In this document: piece by piece, positions 12,292 to 23,100 of the stretch
Layout of the letters: each line of letters starts with the position of its first letter
Position numbering within the stretch: the stretch's first letter is position 1
NCBI RefSeq assembly: GCF_947179515.1
Contig: NC_067495.1
Span: 58,803,754 to 58,867,753, forward strand
Reading direction: 5' to 3'
Length of the DNA: 64,000 bases
Origin: Apodemus sylvaticus
Lineage: Eukaryota; Chordata; Mammalia; Rodentia; Muridae
The notes under the pieces: generated by a model
Databases searched by the model: none
What the model saw: only the letters and a program-made list of their open reading frames with translations
Told to the model about the DNA's origin: nothing
Made by a program: the position numbers and the translations under genes

Positions 12292-12490
12292 CAACCATAA
12301 CAGGCTCCTTTCAGTAAGCACTTCTTGTCATTCATAATAGTGTAGGGGGTTGGTTTATAGGATGAATCCCCAGGTAGGGGGGATTCAGTCTCTGGGTGGT
12401 CTTTCCTTCAGTCTCTGCTCCACACTTTGTCTCCTTTATTGCTTCTGAGAGTATTGTGTTCCCTTTCTCAGAGGAACCAAAGCATCCTCA
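12292..12490 (-). mobile_element. Old L1 3' UTR fragment
   Basis: AACAGGCTCCTTTCAGTAAG, CACTTCTTGTCATTCATAAT and CTCTGCTCCACACTTTGTCT are shared with the 3' UTRs at 7660-7800 and 62920-63060. Confidence 0.7.
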
Positions 12491-12582
12491 ATTTTAATCG
12501 GAGTTTAGTTTAAGCAAGGAACAAAATGCAGACTAGGAGGGACAAAACACGAAGCTTGACACTGTGAGATGCCAAGAGATTC

Positions 12583-12632
12583 TCACCTTGATGATAATGG
12601 ACTGAACCTGTAAACCAGTACAAATTAAATGT
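12583..12632 (-). mobile_element. URR1-type fragment, inverted
   Basis: TTGATGATAATGGACTGAAC and CAAATTAAATGTT are the reverse complement of part of the adjoining repeat at 12686-12739, so the two form a fold-back pair. Confidence 0.55.
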
Positions 12633-12975
12633 TAAGGTTGTACTGCTGTGAACAGATACTATGACCAAGGCAACTCTTGAAAGAACATTTAACTGGGGCT
12701 GGATTACAGGTTCAGAGGTTCAGTCTATTATCATCAAGGTAAGAACATGGCAGCATCCAGACAGGCATGGTGCAGGAGGAGCTGAGAGTTCTACATCTTC
12801 ATCTGAAGGCTGCTAGGAGAAGACTGGCTTCCAGGCAGCTAGGATGAGGGTCTTAAAGCCCACATCCACACTGACACACCTACTCCAACAGTGGCACACA
12901 TAGTCCAACAGGGTCACACCTTCTAGTAGTGCTACTCACTGGGCTTAGCATATGCAAATCATCACAATACCCAAC
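12633..12975 (+). mobile_element. URR1-type rodent repeat
   Basis: Nearly complete copy: GTACTGCTGTGAACAGATAC, GGTTCAGTCTATTATCATCA, GAGAGTTCTACATCTTCATC, CTGACACACCTACTCCAACA and a terminus near GGGCTTAGCATATGCAAATC. The inverted copy at 48015-48325 has the same order. Confidence 0.65.
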
Positions 12976-13259
12976 TACACAAACACAAATCATAGAGATT
13001 ACAAAATCAGTCTTAGATAGATAATAAATATTCCAAATTAACTTCAAATTAAGGTTCTTCTTACTACCTAGGATTATGTGCTATGTTCCAGATAACTTTC
13101 TACCTAAAAAGATGTGGAAATGATATTTTACAGCAACATTTATATGATGACTTTGTAGTTTTAGTTAACAGTAATAAATACCTTTCTTGTTCATTAAAAA
13201 TGTTGTCTGGCCAGAAAATACTGATTATGATGACACTTTTGGATATATACCTAAATGTA

Positions 13260-13400
13260 TATATAACTGGGTCTTTTTTTTTCTTTTCTAATTTTCTTTA
13301 ATATTTCATAGGTTCCATTGTATAGATGTTTAATATCCATAGCTGGACTTATTCCTAGGAATTTTTTTGACTATTGGGAATTAGATTTTTCCTTGTGAGT
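13260..13400 (-). mobile_element. Ancient L1 ORF2 relic
   Basis: Diverged antisense ORF2 (reverse transcriptase region), with 'TTCCTAGGAATTTTTTTGAC' equivalent to the 'taggtattt' block of L1. It continues beyond the GT repeat and B3 at 13653. Confidence 0.4.
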
Positions 13401-13405
13401 TAAAT

Positions 13406-13415
13406 TGTGTGTGTA

Positions 13416-13446
<31 letters not shown>
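13406..13446 (+). repeat. (GT)n microsatellite
   Basis: About 20 GT units with A interruptions. Confidence 0.95.
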
Positions 13447-13448
<2 letters not shown>

Positions 13449-13478
13449 ATTTATTGTTAATATACAGAAAAGCTACTA

Positions 13479-13652
13479 GGGACCAGTAAGATGGCTCATT
13501 TTATGAAAGTACTTGCTACCAAACCAGAGAGCCTGAGTTAATTCCATGATCCCATATACTAGAAGAACAGAATTAACTTCTACAATTTGTCCTTTGATCT
13601 CAACATGAGCATATATGTCCCAGTCCCAAACTCAAATAAATAAATGTAAAAA
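13479..13652 (+). mobile_element. B3 SINE (B2 family)
   Basis: tRNA-derived head GGACCAGTAAGATGGCTCAT, then CTTGCTACCAAACCAGAGAG, CCTGAGTTAATTCCATGATC and TTGTCCTTTGATCTC, with an AAATAAATAAATG tail. The order and tail are those of murid B3. Confidence 0.75.
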
Positions 13653-13960
13653 TTTTAATCAAAAGTTAGTGATTTTATTATATAATTATCCTGTAGCTTT
13701 TAACTTTGTTAAATTGGTATCTGATATAACAGTACTTCAGATAGATTTTCTAAGGTCTTTTAAGTTTAGGATTTTAGCAATTATAAATAGGAATAATTTG
13801 ACTTCTTATCTGTGTCTCTTTTATTTCTTTATTTGTCCTTCTTCCTATAAGATTTCAAACACTGCCTTGAATAGGAATGACAAGATCAGGTAGCTGTGTC
13901 TTGTTCCTGATGTTAGTCTTGTTGATGTCTTGTTTCTTGATCCTACTTTCATGTAGCTTG
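13653..13960 (-). mobile_element. Ancient L1 ORF2 relic (continued)
   Basis: Co-linear with antisense L1 reverse transcriptase: 'TTTGACTTCTTATCTGTGTC', 'TGTGTCTTGTTCCTGATG'. Extensive decay; no open frame remains. Confidence 0.5.
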
Positions 13961-14239
13961 TTGAGTCAATGTTTTACATTAAACATTTTTATACTGAGGT
14001 ATGAAACTTACATTTCCAGTTTACACTTTTAAGCATTTAAAACTTAATGGTATCTGTAGAATTCATAAACATTGACAAATACCACAAAGTATTGTATTTA
14101 TAAGAATTTATTTTCAATTATTTCGAGATTTGGTCACATTAAGACATAATCTGTCTTAGTACACAGTTTCATTGGAATGCAAGAACATTCATTTCTTCAT
14201 TTCTAGCTACTTTCATATTATATTGTTCTGATACCATTT
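13961..14239. other. No feature recognised
   Basis: Unique-looking AT-rich DNA. Confidence 0.4.
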
Positions 14240-14400
14240 GGAATTGGATAGCTACCTAGATGACTGATCCAAGGAAGGCAGATTCTATCTCACAGGAGTC
14301 ATTGATCATTTATTTCTCTTCTTCACCTAGGGTGGGGCTTGTAAGATTTTTTCCGTTCCATGCTGGCATGTAAACACGTGTTATTATCATTCTGTTCTTC
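14240..14400 (-). mobile_element. Old murid L1 3' UTR fragment
   Basis: TCTTCTTCACCTAGGGTGGG and TCCATGCTGGCATGTAAACA match an old L1 3' UTR in antisense. It resumes at 14622 after a SINE. Confidence 0.5.
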
Positions 14401-14404
14401 CTTA

Positions 14405-14618
14405 GTTATGATGTTTTAAATCAGTCTCTCTTTTAAATTTCTTTATTTTTCTGTGTAGGTCTATGTGCTACTTGCAAGTCTGGTCCTTGCTGAGACCAGG
14501 AGACTGTGTCAAATCCACTGGAAATTCAGATAGTGAATTGCCTTTTGGGTGCTTAGATTCAAATTCTGGTCCTCTGAACATATAGCCATGCTCTCATTCA
14601 CTAGCTTTCTGGCATGTA
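14405..14618 (-). mobile_element. B4-type SINE
   Basis: Antisense SINE phrases: TGCTGAGACCAGGAGACTGT, 'TCAAATCCACTGGAAATTC', 'TCAAATTCTGGTCCTCTGAA'. These fit a murid B4/RSINE-class element inserted in the surrounding old L1. Confidence 0.5.
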
Positions 14619-14621
14619 AGT

Positions 14622-14772
14622 TATCATATTCTTGAAGAAGTATAGAGACAGCTTTCCTGTCTTACCTAAAAGTCAACCATGTAGAAGTCATCCTGGACCT
14701 CTGGCTCTTACAATCTATTTTCGTTGTCTTCTGTGATTGTTTCCTGTAGCAGCATTTTTGAAAATTTTGAAA
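14622..14772 (-). mobile_element. Old murid L1 3' UTR (continued)
   Basis: 'CATCCTGGACCTCTGGCTCT' and 'TACAATCTATTTTCG' continue the fragment at 14240-14400. Confidence 0.45.
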
Positions 14773-14774
14773 TT

Positions 14775-15422
14775 TTGGTTTCTTTTCCATTAGAAATATT
14801 CTTTATTTACATTTCAAATGATTTTCCTTTCCTGGATTTTCCCCTCCCCGAAAGTTCCATAAGCCCTCTCCCCTCCTCCTGTTCCTCAATCACCCCCTTC
14901 CTGTTTCACTGTCCTGGTTCTCCCCTACACTGCTTCACTGAACTTTTCCAGGACCAGGGGCCTTTCCTTCCTTCTTCTTGGGCCTCATTTGATATATGAA
15001 TTGTATCTTGGGTATTCCCACCTTCTCAGCTAATATCCACTTATCAATGAGTGCATACTATGTGTGTTCTTTTGTGACTGGGTTACCTCACTTAGGATGA
15101 TATTTTCCAGTTCCACCCATTTGCCTAAGAATTTCATGAATTCATTGTTTTTAATTGCTGAGTAGTATTCCATAGTGTAAATATACCACATTTTTTGTTT
15201 CCATTCCTTCATTGAGGGACATCTGGGTACTTTCCAGCTTCTGGCTATTATAAATAAGGCTGCTTTGAACATAGTGGGGCATGTGTACTTATTACATGCT
15301 GGGGAATCCTCTGGGTATATGCCCAGGAGCGGTATAATGGGGTCCTCTGGTAGTGTTGAGCCCAGTTTTCTAAGGAACCACCAGACTGATTTCCAGAGTG
15401 GTTGTATCATCTTGCAATCCCA
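14775..15422 (-). mobile_element. L1, 5'-truncated
   Basis: Terminus TTTACATTTCAAATGATTTT, C-rich tract, then antisense ORF2 end from about 15030. The antisense reading holds 126 open codons (15030-15410) ending at the usual LISGY terminus. Truncated inside the ORF2 C-terminus. Intermediate age. Confidence 0.85.
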
Positions 15423-15596
15423 GGAATATTATAAAAATATGCTTGTATTTTATCCCAAGATATGGGAATATGGGGCTGCTTTGGACTATACATAGCAACT
15501 GACTATTATTTGCCTCATGCTCTAGTAGAAGCTTTGTTTCCCATCTTCAGATAATCTCTATACTTGTGTGATGTTTCTTGAGATACTATCTGTTTA
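15423..15596. other. No feature recognised
   Basis: Short unique-looking interval. Confidence 0.4.
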
Positions 15597-15678
15597 AAAT
15601 TTTTATTTTCCCATGTCTGTCTATGTGTTACTTGCATATCTTGTCCTTGCTGAGGCCAGAAGAGGGTGTCCTGGGAAC
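15597..15678 (-). mobile_element. B4-type SINE fragment
   Basis: CTTGCTGAGGCCAGAAGAGG and GTGTCCTGGGAAC match the antisense B4/B2-class body, as at 14405-14618. Confidence 0.45.
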
Positions 15679-15689
15679 TTTTCATAAGT

Positions 15690-16560
15690 TACATAAATAC
15701 TAGGACCCTGAGAGGCCTGGTGGGTTGTTGTAGGTCATTTAGAAAGGGTGGTTGGGTTTTTTAAGTAGCTGTGGTCAGCGAAGAAACAAAAGGAAATAAG
15801 TTATTTTCAGTGATCTCTATCCTGTCTATTATTGTTTCTCTCCTATACAGCTGGGGTAAAACAGGGAGAGCAGAGGACAAAGGGTGAGAAACAGAAGATC
15901 CCTCAAAGTAGTAAAAACAAGGTACAGTTTCCTGAGCCCTAGGTTTAGGGGTTGGCTTGTAGATGTATCAGTTGGGGCTTGGTCCCCCACAGTCTGTTTT
16001 TCTCTACATTTTGACCAGTAGTGGATTTCTATAATAGTCTTCCTTTGTGGCAAAGAAAAGCATCTTTGACGAGGGGGTGAGAGTTACACTTATTTGTGAA
16101 TATAACAATGCATATTTAGAATGTAATTTGGAATTATCCTGGTGGAAAAAATTGGCAGTAGTAGGTTCTCTAGGTTCCATGGGAGCACTCACGATGTTAG
16201 CTAGATTTACAGTAATCAGTCATGAACTCTTCTGATGAGCATGACCAAAGTCCAATAAGATGGTTTTGAGTTGCCCCCAATATGTAAGAGCCACAAATGT
16301 ACCTTTGATGCATTCTTGCCATGCTGGTCATTTCTGTAGCTCACAGATGTTACAGTTGCATAAAGCTATTGGATGTTTTTCTCCTTTGGCAACTTTGTAG
16401 CACCTTCAGATACAATGAAAGCTAGTCCTCTGGTAACAAGCTTTTAGGTAAACTCCAACTCAATTCCTCCATGTCCAGTGTTGGTAGTGTTTGTTATCTT
16501 CACTAATAAGATTTCCCTTCAACTTCTCAGAAGAGAGTGGATCAAAGATAATGGAAATAG
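15690..16560 (-). mobile_element. Old murid L1 3' UTR, long fragment
   Basis: Phrases recur in old murid L1 3' UTRs: GATGGTTTTGAGTTGCCCCC, CTCACAGATGTTACAGTTGC, TAGCACCTTCAGATACA, CTAATAAGATTTCCC. No coding part remains. Confidence 0.5.
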
Positions 16561-16857
16561 CTTAAACTATCTTGGGAGTCTCTTTGACTCACCCAACCTA
16601 AAAAAAAATAAATAAATAAAAAAATAATGGAGGGAAAGTGTCCCTTGCCTGACACTGGGTGTCTTGTTAAATACTCTATGCATCTTAGGTCCCTAAGTGG
16701 CATAACTTCATGTAAACTGCATAAACAATGTATATTATATATAATTTTAGGAAAATATAAAGTAATTCCCTGTGCTTTTTAGGACTTCCTTGTTATATCT
16801 CTCCTCTCTGCATTGAACTACCCTCCCCAGTTGAATCCACACTCCTTTCCCTGTTTC
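16561..16857. other. No feature recognised (A-rich 16600-16627)
   Basis: An A-rich run AAATAAATAAATAAAAAAATAA may be an old retroposon tail. The rest is unique. Confidence 0.4.
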
Positions 16858-17245
16858 TTTTTTTTAATTAGGTATCTTCTTTATTTACATTTCATATGTT
16901 GTCTGCTTTCCTGGTTCCCCCCACCCCTGAAAATCCCATAAGCCATCTCCCCTTCCACAGTCTACCCTCCCCTGCTTCCCTGTCCTGGTATTCCTCTGTA
17001 CTAAGGCATCATGTCTTTCCAGGACCAAGGGCCTCTCCTCCCTTTGGTTTCAAATACAGAGGGGGACACTCTTAGTCAGCCATTGAACTGAGCACAGAAT
17101 CTCCAATGGGGGAGCTAGAGAAAGGATCCAAGGAGCTGAAGGAGTTTGTAGTACCATAGGAGGAACAACAATATGAACCACACTGTACTTCCAAGGCTCC
17201 CAAGAACAAAATCATCAACCAAAGAGTGCACATGGAGTTACCCAT
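16858..17245 (-). mobile_element. L1 3' end with inverted 5' part
   Basis: 16858-17046 is antisense L1 3' terminus (T-tract, TTTACATTTCATATG, C-rich tract, CCAAGGGCCTCTCCTCCCTT). From about 17047 the orientation flips: GGGACACTCTTAGTCAGCC through CATGGAGTTACCCATGGCTC is sense 3' UTR that lies just 5' of the first part in the intact element. This is the geometry expected of twin priming. Confidence 0.6.
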
Positions 17246-17429
17246 GGCTCCTGTCCCTGTTTCAACTCACAAAACACTGGTTTCCTGCTATCTACAAGTC
17301 CCCACTCTAGAGCTTTGTCTCTCCCTTTCAAATCCTTTAGTCCCCTTTTATCTTCTCCATTTCTCTCTTTACTCCAGGATACATACTCACATCTCAATAT
17401 CTGAAACAAGTGTTCATAAATGAGGAGAA

Positions 17430-17790
17430 TATGTAGCCTTTGTAGTTCTAGGTAAGGGTCACCTCCATATACTATTTTCTAGTTATATTCATTTACCTAT
17501 ACTTTTCATAATTTATTTCTCTAAACAATTAAATACTAATATTCCATTGTATAAAAATGCACTATACTTTCACTAATAATCCATCACTTGACAGGTATAA
17601 AGCATTTTTCCATATCCTGACTATTTTTAATTGAATATGTTTTTACATATTTTCATTCTATACATTCTGATCATGCTTTCCCTCCCCCAACTCCTCCTAG
17701 ATCACCACCTCCCCACTGACACAACTCCACACCATTCTTCTCTCTTTAGAAAATAGAACAAGCATTTCCTGGCTATGTCGAATGTAGCAT
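17430..17790 (-). mobile_element. Old L1 relic (ORF2 end and 3' UTR)
   Basis: 17460-17630 resembles the antisense ORF2 end ('CTAATATTCCATTGTATAAA', 'CCATCACTTGACAGG'). 17640-17790 resembles an old C/T-rich 3' UTR. Their order is the reverse of one intact minus-strand element, so two insertions are likely. Confidence 0.4.
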
Positions 17791-17912
17791 CAGTAAACAA
17801 ATAAAATTTAGTACCTCTCTGGAATGATATAGTCTTTTGGCATATCCAATAATGGTATAGCTGTACTGTAGGGTAGATTTATTTTTACCTTTTTAAAAAC
17901 ATTCACAGACAG

Positions 17913-18742
17913 CAGTGGCAGCAGCTACAGCAGCTTGTCCAGCAGAAGGGGCACCACCAGTGGAACCAAGGCGACAGGGTCCTGGCAGGCACTGCTCCCG
18001 CTACCACTGACCATCACTGGCCAGACAGGCTGCAGGCAGCATAGTTACAGCACTTTCTACCGCACTGAAGCCACATCAGAACTCTGCCTCCCACCAGTCA
18101 GTTACAAGAGGCACTCCACCATCTTGGCTCTGGGACGCCAGAGAGATCTGACAGCCTGAGGTATGCAGACATAGCCCGAGGCCAACATCATGGGGGTCTA
18201 AGCCCAACAGGCGTTGGACTCCACCCAGGCCCTGGGCTGTCCGGTGGGCCATCTGTGTGCCAACCCGGCTAGGAGGTTGTTAGTCTGGCAGTCTGTCCCG
18301 GCTCTTGCAAGGGGCGCACGCCACCATCTTGGCTACCTGACAGAACCAGTTAGCAGTCATAGCCCGAGGCGAACATTGCTCAGGGCCTAAGCCTGTAAGG
18401 CTTTTTTGCCTGGACTCAGGGCCTGAGCAGCTAGGCTAGCCTTGTGTGCACCAACCTGGTTAGGGGATCAGCTGCCTGGCAGAGTGATCAGCACTCAGAA
18501 GAGGTCCCCACAGAATACACCATCAGCACTCCCTGAAGGAGCAAATGGGCATCACCTGGTTCACAGACACAATCTGGGGCAAGGCACACTAGGGCTCCAA
18601 GGGCACCCAAGAGGAGGGCAGCACATCAACAATCTGCAACAGGGGAACCCAGCCATCCAGTGTTGCAGAAATAGCCTTACAGCCTCACAGGAGGCTCAAA
18701 CACCAGCCAGAGACAAGACCAACTAATGCCAGAGATAACAAG
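17913..18742 (+). promoter_or_regulatory. L1 5' UTR / promoter region, decayed
   Basis: GC-rich leader shares phrases with the full-length element: 'GTGGAACCAAGGCGACAGGG', 'GCGTTGGACTCCACCCAGGC', 'CACAGACACAATCTGGGGCA'. In intact elements this segment carries the internal RNA polymerase II promoter. Activity here is unknown. Confidence 0.65.
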
Positions 18743-19348
18743 ATGGCAAAAGGCAAATGTAGAAACGCTACCAACAGAAATCTAGGCAATATGGCAGCAT
18801 CTGAACCAAACTCTCCAACAACAGCAAGTCCTGGATACACCAACACACCAGAAAAACAAGATTTGGATTTAAAATCACTGCTCATGATGTTGCTAGAGGA
18901 ATACAAAAAGGACATACATGAATGTCTTAAAGAAATACAGGGGAACATGAATAAGCTAGAAACCTGTATAATGGAAACACAAAAATCACTTAAAGAAATT
19001 CAGGAGAATAAGGCTCAAGAGATAGAAGCCAATAAAGAAGAAATAAAAAAAAAAACTTAAAGAAATGCAGAAGAAAGTGAGTCAAATGGCAGAAGTCACA
19101 AAAGAGGAAACATAAAAAATCTCTTAAAGAATTAAAGTAAAACACAATCAAATGAAGGAACTGAGCAAAACCATCCTGGATATAAAAACAGAAGTAGAAA
19201 CAACTAAGAACGCACAAAGGGAGACAACTTTGGAGATAGAAAACCTTGGGAAGAAATCAGAGGCCATAGATGCAAATATCAACAACAGAATACAAGAGAT
19301 GGAAGAAAGAATCTCAGATGCCAAAGATACCATAGAAACCATTGACAC
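18743..19348 (+). pseudogene. L1 ORF1 (RNA-binding coiled-coil protein), broken
   Basis: The start codon at 18743 gives MAKGKCRNATNRN, as in the full-length copy. The N-terminal region and part of the coiled coil, with repeated KEIQE and KSLKEIQE heptads, are readable for 105 codons. An expanded A-run near 19051 shifts the frame and TAA ends it at 19058-19060. Further stops lie around 19112. The frame recovers at 19152 and runs to the deletion junction. The RNA-recognition and C-terminal domains are missing. In intact L1 this protein trimerises and coats L1 RNA. This copy cannot. Confidence 0.8.
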
Positions 19349-19795
19349 CAAGTATCTTGATGTGACTCTTACCAAACAAATGAAAGATCTTTACGACATG
19401 AACTTCAGGTCACTGAAGAAGGAAATTGAAGAAGACCTCAGAAAATGGAAAAATCTTCCATGCTCGTGGATTGGCAGGATTAATATAGTTAAAATGGCCA
19501 TCTTGCCAAAAGCAATATACAAATTCAATGCGATCCCCATCAAAATCCCAACTCAGTTCTTCACAGAGTTAGAAAAAGCAATTCTCAAATTTATCTGTAA
19601 TAACAAAAAAAAGGATAGCTAAAACTATTCTCCACAGTAAAAGAACTTCTGGGGGTATTAGTATCCCAGACCTCAAGCAATACTACAGAGCAATAGTGTT
19701 AAAAACTGCATGGTGTTGGCACAGGGACAGGCAAGACCATGGAATAGAATTGAAGGGACCAATGGAATAGAATTGAAGACCCAGAATTGAAGACC
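19349..19795 (+). pseudogene. L1 ORF2 middle fragment, fused to ORF1
   Basis: Starting at KYLDVTLTKQMKDLYD, the frame matches ORF2 downstream of the reverse-transcriptase FADD motif (intact copy: KYLGVTLTKHVKDLYD). It stays open to 19622, where an extra A in an A-run breaks it (IWNNKKP becomes ICNNKKKDS). The rest to 19795 is out of frame. The endonuclease and reverse-transcriptase core are deleted, so no enzyme activity is possible. Confidence 0.8.
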
Positions 19796-20228
19796 CACTT
19801 ATCAGTGAGTGCATACCATGATTGATCTTTTGAGTCTGGGTCACCTCACTTAGTATGATGTTCTCCAGCTACATCCATTTGTCTAAGAATTTCATAAATT
19901 CATTGTTTCTAATGGCCGAATAGTACTCCATTGTGTAAATCTACCACATTTTTTGTATCCATTCCTCTGTTGAGGGACACCTGGGTTCTTTCCGGCTTCT
20001 GGCTACTACAAATAGAGCTGCTATGAACATAGTGGAGCATGTGTCCTTATTGCATGCTGGGGAATCCTCTGGGTATATGCCCAGGAGTGGTATAGCAGGG
20101 TCCTCTGGAAGTGTCATGCCCAGTTTTCTGAGGAACCACCAGACTGATTTCCAAAGTGGTTGTACCATCTTACAGCCTCACCAGCAGTGGAAGAGTGCTC
20201 CTCTTTCTCCACATCCTTGCCAGCCTTT
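19796..20228 (-). mobile_element. L1 ORF2 C-terminal fragment, inverted
   Basis: Antisense ORF2 end from GAGTGCATACCATGATTGAT to the Cys-rich region (75 open codons, 19941-20168). It lacks a 3' UTR and tail, so it is not a simple insertion. It looks like the inverted 3' part of the preceding element or a recombined second copy. Confidence 0.75.
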
Positions 20229-22999
20229 TCTCTCATAAAGCTTCTCTCTTCATCATATCCTATATCAACACTGTCTCAGAATCCCAAACATAGACAAGAT
20301 TTTATCTTATAATGGATATGTTACTTGGAGGTCAAATAGTAAAAGCACTGATGTAGATTCAAGCATCTCTCTAAACAGGTTATGCTGCCTTGGGTTACTT
20401 ATTTTCTACAGCTAGTGCCAGAGCAATATGGACAGAAATGCTGCTAGATTATCTGTAGTAACTATACAAATAGAAAACCTGCAAATTAAAGCTATTAAAA
20501 ACAGAAAGCTGTGAAAACACTGTCTGAAACTCCTCCCCTTCACAAATAAAAAGCCTTTAAAGTCAGTATTGCCCACTCCAAAGAAATAATGCCTGCAAAC
20601 CCCAACAATGGGTAATTATGCTGTGCCTGCTGCTGTTTTGTTACTTTGGAGAAAAGACCAAGCAACATGAGTCTAATTGTCAAGTTTAGAATGAATGTTG
20701 TCTGACGAAGAACTATGAGCCATCAAGGAGGCCTGTGGTCAGGGACTAAATACTATGCAATTGGCTTCCCAGAGCTGTTTCTCCTAAAGCCTGTCTGAAA
20801 TCAGAACTGCATACTTCATAAAAACAAATTTTTGCAGCTGTCAGGAGCCAAGACAGCTGTGATAACGTGAGTTGGATTGGGTTCTGCCTCTTGTATCACC
20901 CCCAAAGCTTTGCCAGGGCCAGTCTCTAGAAATGTTCCTACCAATCACATGACAAAGGAGAGAGGGTCACGTGTCTTTTTCACTGGCTTAGAGGTACCTA
21001 GGAACTTGGCTATTAGCTATCTCAACTTGTTTCAACATGTACCCTGAGTAGTTCAAAATGGAAATGACATGAGTGTAAATATGAGGCATTGGGGTAGGTT
21101 GTTTTTGTTTTTACAAATCTTCGTATCCTTGCCACAGCCTCCCAAAGTTGTGCCAAAGTTGTGCCTAAATCAAAATCTCCAACACCTGTTCTCTTTGAGT
21201 TGCACTATCTGGGAGGATAGTTTCTGATTTGTAAAGTCCTCATATGCAGTCTTCCATTTTAGATGGTCTCATTGACAGCTAACATTTTTTGTAAATGCAA
21301 AATTGAGAATGATTGAGAACAATATAAATCTGCCAGTAATAGAGAGTAATAGGGCTTGCTGCATAGATTCTACTTCAAATGACAATATTAGACTCCTGTT
21401 TTAAAATTATTACATTTTTGATAAGTATAGTGGAGATTAAGTCCTGGTAGTGGTGCTCAGTTTAACTGCATAAGTCACATACTCCTTATTTAAGCAGAGA
21501 CCTTCTATCCCTTACTGCTGATTTTTAAACTCAAACTTCCCCTTGACTGGACAACAAACAAGTTTAATTCCTGCTTTGATGAAGTCATCTTTAGATTGAT
21601 TCAGAAAAGAAAAAGAAAAAGAAAAAGTTAACCAGTGATGCTAAAAAACTACTAGAGGACTTTACTGCATTATGACTGCCAAGGGGCAGGAATTATCTTT
21701 GACCTCTATCAATCTTTTACAAGAATTCTACTTCTGAGATCTTCTTTGACTTCCCACGACAAAGTCCTGACTCTCTTTTAGTCAAATTTAACAACCTATC
21801 CAGGCTCTATGCCGCCTCATACTTACTTCCCAGATCAATGCATGACTGCTGCTTTCAAACCACATGATTAGCTCAAAGACTTCACTGGTTAATATTTATA
21901 AAAATACTTTGAAGATGAAATCTTTGCTGTGTAGAGGAAAACACTAGACATAGATCATGGAATTTTGAGATCTACGCTTTCTTGTCTACTGCCAATATTA
22001 AACAATATGGTCTTTGACATATTGTGGTAGTTTCAGTGACCATAATCTTAGAGTGAAATAGCAAAGATCAAATAAAGAGACTGCAGTATCTGATGGGATT
22101 TTCCCCAGTTCCAGTATAGAATGCCTGAATTACTGCAGAAGATGAGTTATTATTGCTTCATCTCTAACTTTCAGTATCCCCTGCCTTTCAGGCCCCATGT
22201 CCACAAAACACTCTGAAATAATTCTTAGCAAGGAAGTACTTCATACTATTAAGAGAAGCATAGTCAACAATGCCCTGTCTGGGATTAGCTTTAAATGTCT
22301 TCTATGCACAGAAATCTATCAAACTGAATTTTTAAAAGAACAAATCAAGAAGCACTAATGTTAGTTTCACAAAGACAGATAAATTTTTTTGATACAATTT
22401 TCTATCCATTATTCTGGTGCCATAAATGCCCAAGCTAGAAGTATGTGGAGAAACAAAAACATCAATACTTTTCTATTGAATTTCTGAAAAGATTCCACCT
22501 TCTGCCTTTAAAGGGAATTGAAGCATCTGTGTTTTTAATTACACACCAGGTATAACTACACCCTGCCAAGAATGCAGCAGTGCTGTGAGAGCAGGGAGCT
22601 GAACCAAAGGAAGACAACTTGAACTTGGCTTGGAATTCCAACCTCAGCCCAAGTCTGTGACTGGGAACATATCCATCTAACTCCATGGCCTGCCTCCTGG
22701 ACAGGCTGTCACCCAAGCAATTGAGTAAGAGGGCAAAGGACAAGGGTGAGAAGGTGCTTCTTCAGCTTCTGTCATTTAGCTGTGTCAGTCTGCCAACCTG
22801 ACTTTCACTGGAACCAGTTTACACTAATAAAACGATTTGCTTTTTCAGAAGCTCCTTGGGCATATCTTATGGTATTATATTGACTTTAGCTTTTGGCCCT
22901 GGGGCATTAGAAACCTGAATGAATTTCAAGGAATTCCAGCAACCTTGATAGGCTACCAAAAGTTTTGAGCTGGCTAGTTCAATTCAACATGCATTTACT
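20229..22999. other. Longest mostly unique stretch
   Basis: I see no L1, SINE or LTR signature and no convincing exon. A minus-strand 93-codon open frame (22462-22743) has no recognisable domain. A short (GAAAAA)-type run lies at 21607-21628. Part of 21690-21900 might be an ancient L2 relic but is too diverged to call. Confidence 0.5.
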
Positions 23000-23100
23000 G
23001 AGCAAAGCACTCTGTGCCAGGCCAGTACTAGAAACTGGGGTACAAAATGTGATGAGGCCTAAGCTCTGCCCTTCAGGACCTCATAGCCTATTTGCAAAGT
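23000..23100 (+). mobile_element. Ancient mammalian repeat relic (class uncertain)
   Basis: ATTTACTGAGCAAAGCACTC, TGTGCCAGGCCAGTACTAGA, AACTGGGGTACAAAATG and CCTTCAGGACCTCATAGCC parallel the widespread 'ttgagcacctactatgtgccaggcactg...gagctta' repeat. I cannot assign the family securely. Confidence 0.45.

Larger units (their letters stand above)
17905..19795 (+). mobile_element. Rearranged L1 with 5' UTR, ORF1-ORF2 deletion
   Basis: Retains an L1 5' UTR (from about 17913, parallel to the reverse complement of 32000-30857), an ORF1 start at 18743, then a junction near 19349 where ORF1 passes directly into the middle of ORF2. Compared with the full-length element, about 3.0 kb (end of ORF1 and first half of ORF2) is missing. 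Sense ORF2 ends near 19795 in a local duplication of GAATTGAAGACCC and meets an inverted ORF2 piece. 5' UTR CpGs are partly decayed, so it is older than the 25-32 kb copy. Confidence 0.85.

Noticed and set aside
22462..22743. Minus-strand 93-codon frame in unique sequence
   Set aside because: No motif, no splice-site context I can defend, and length within chance expectation.
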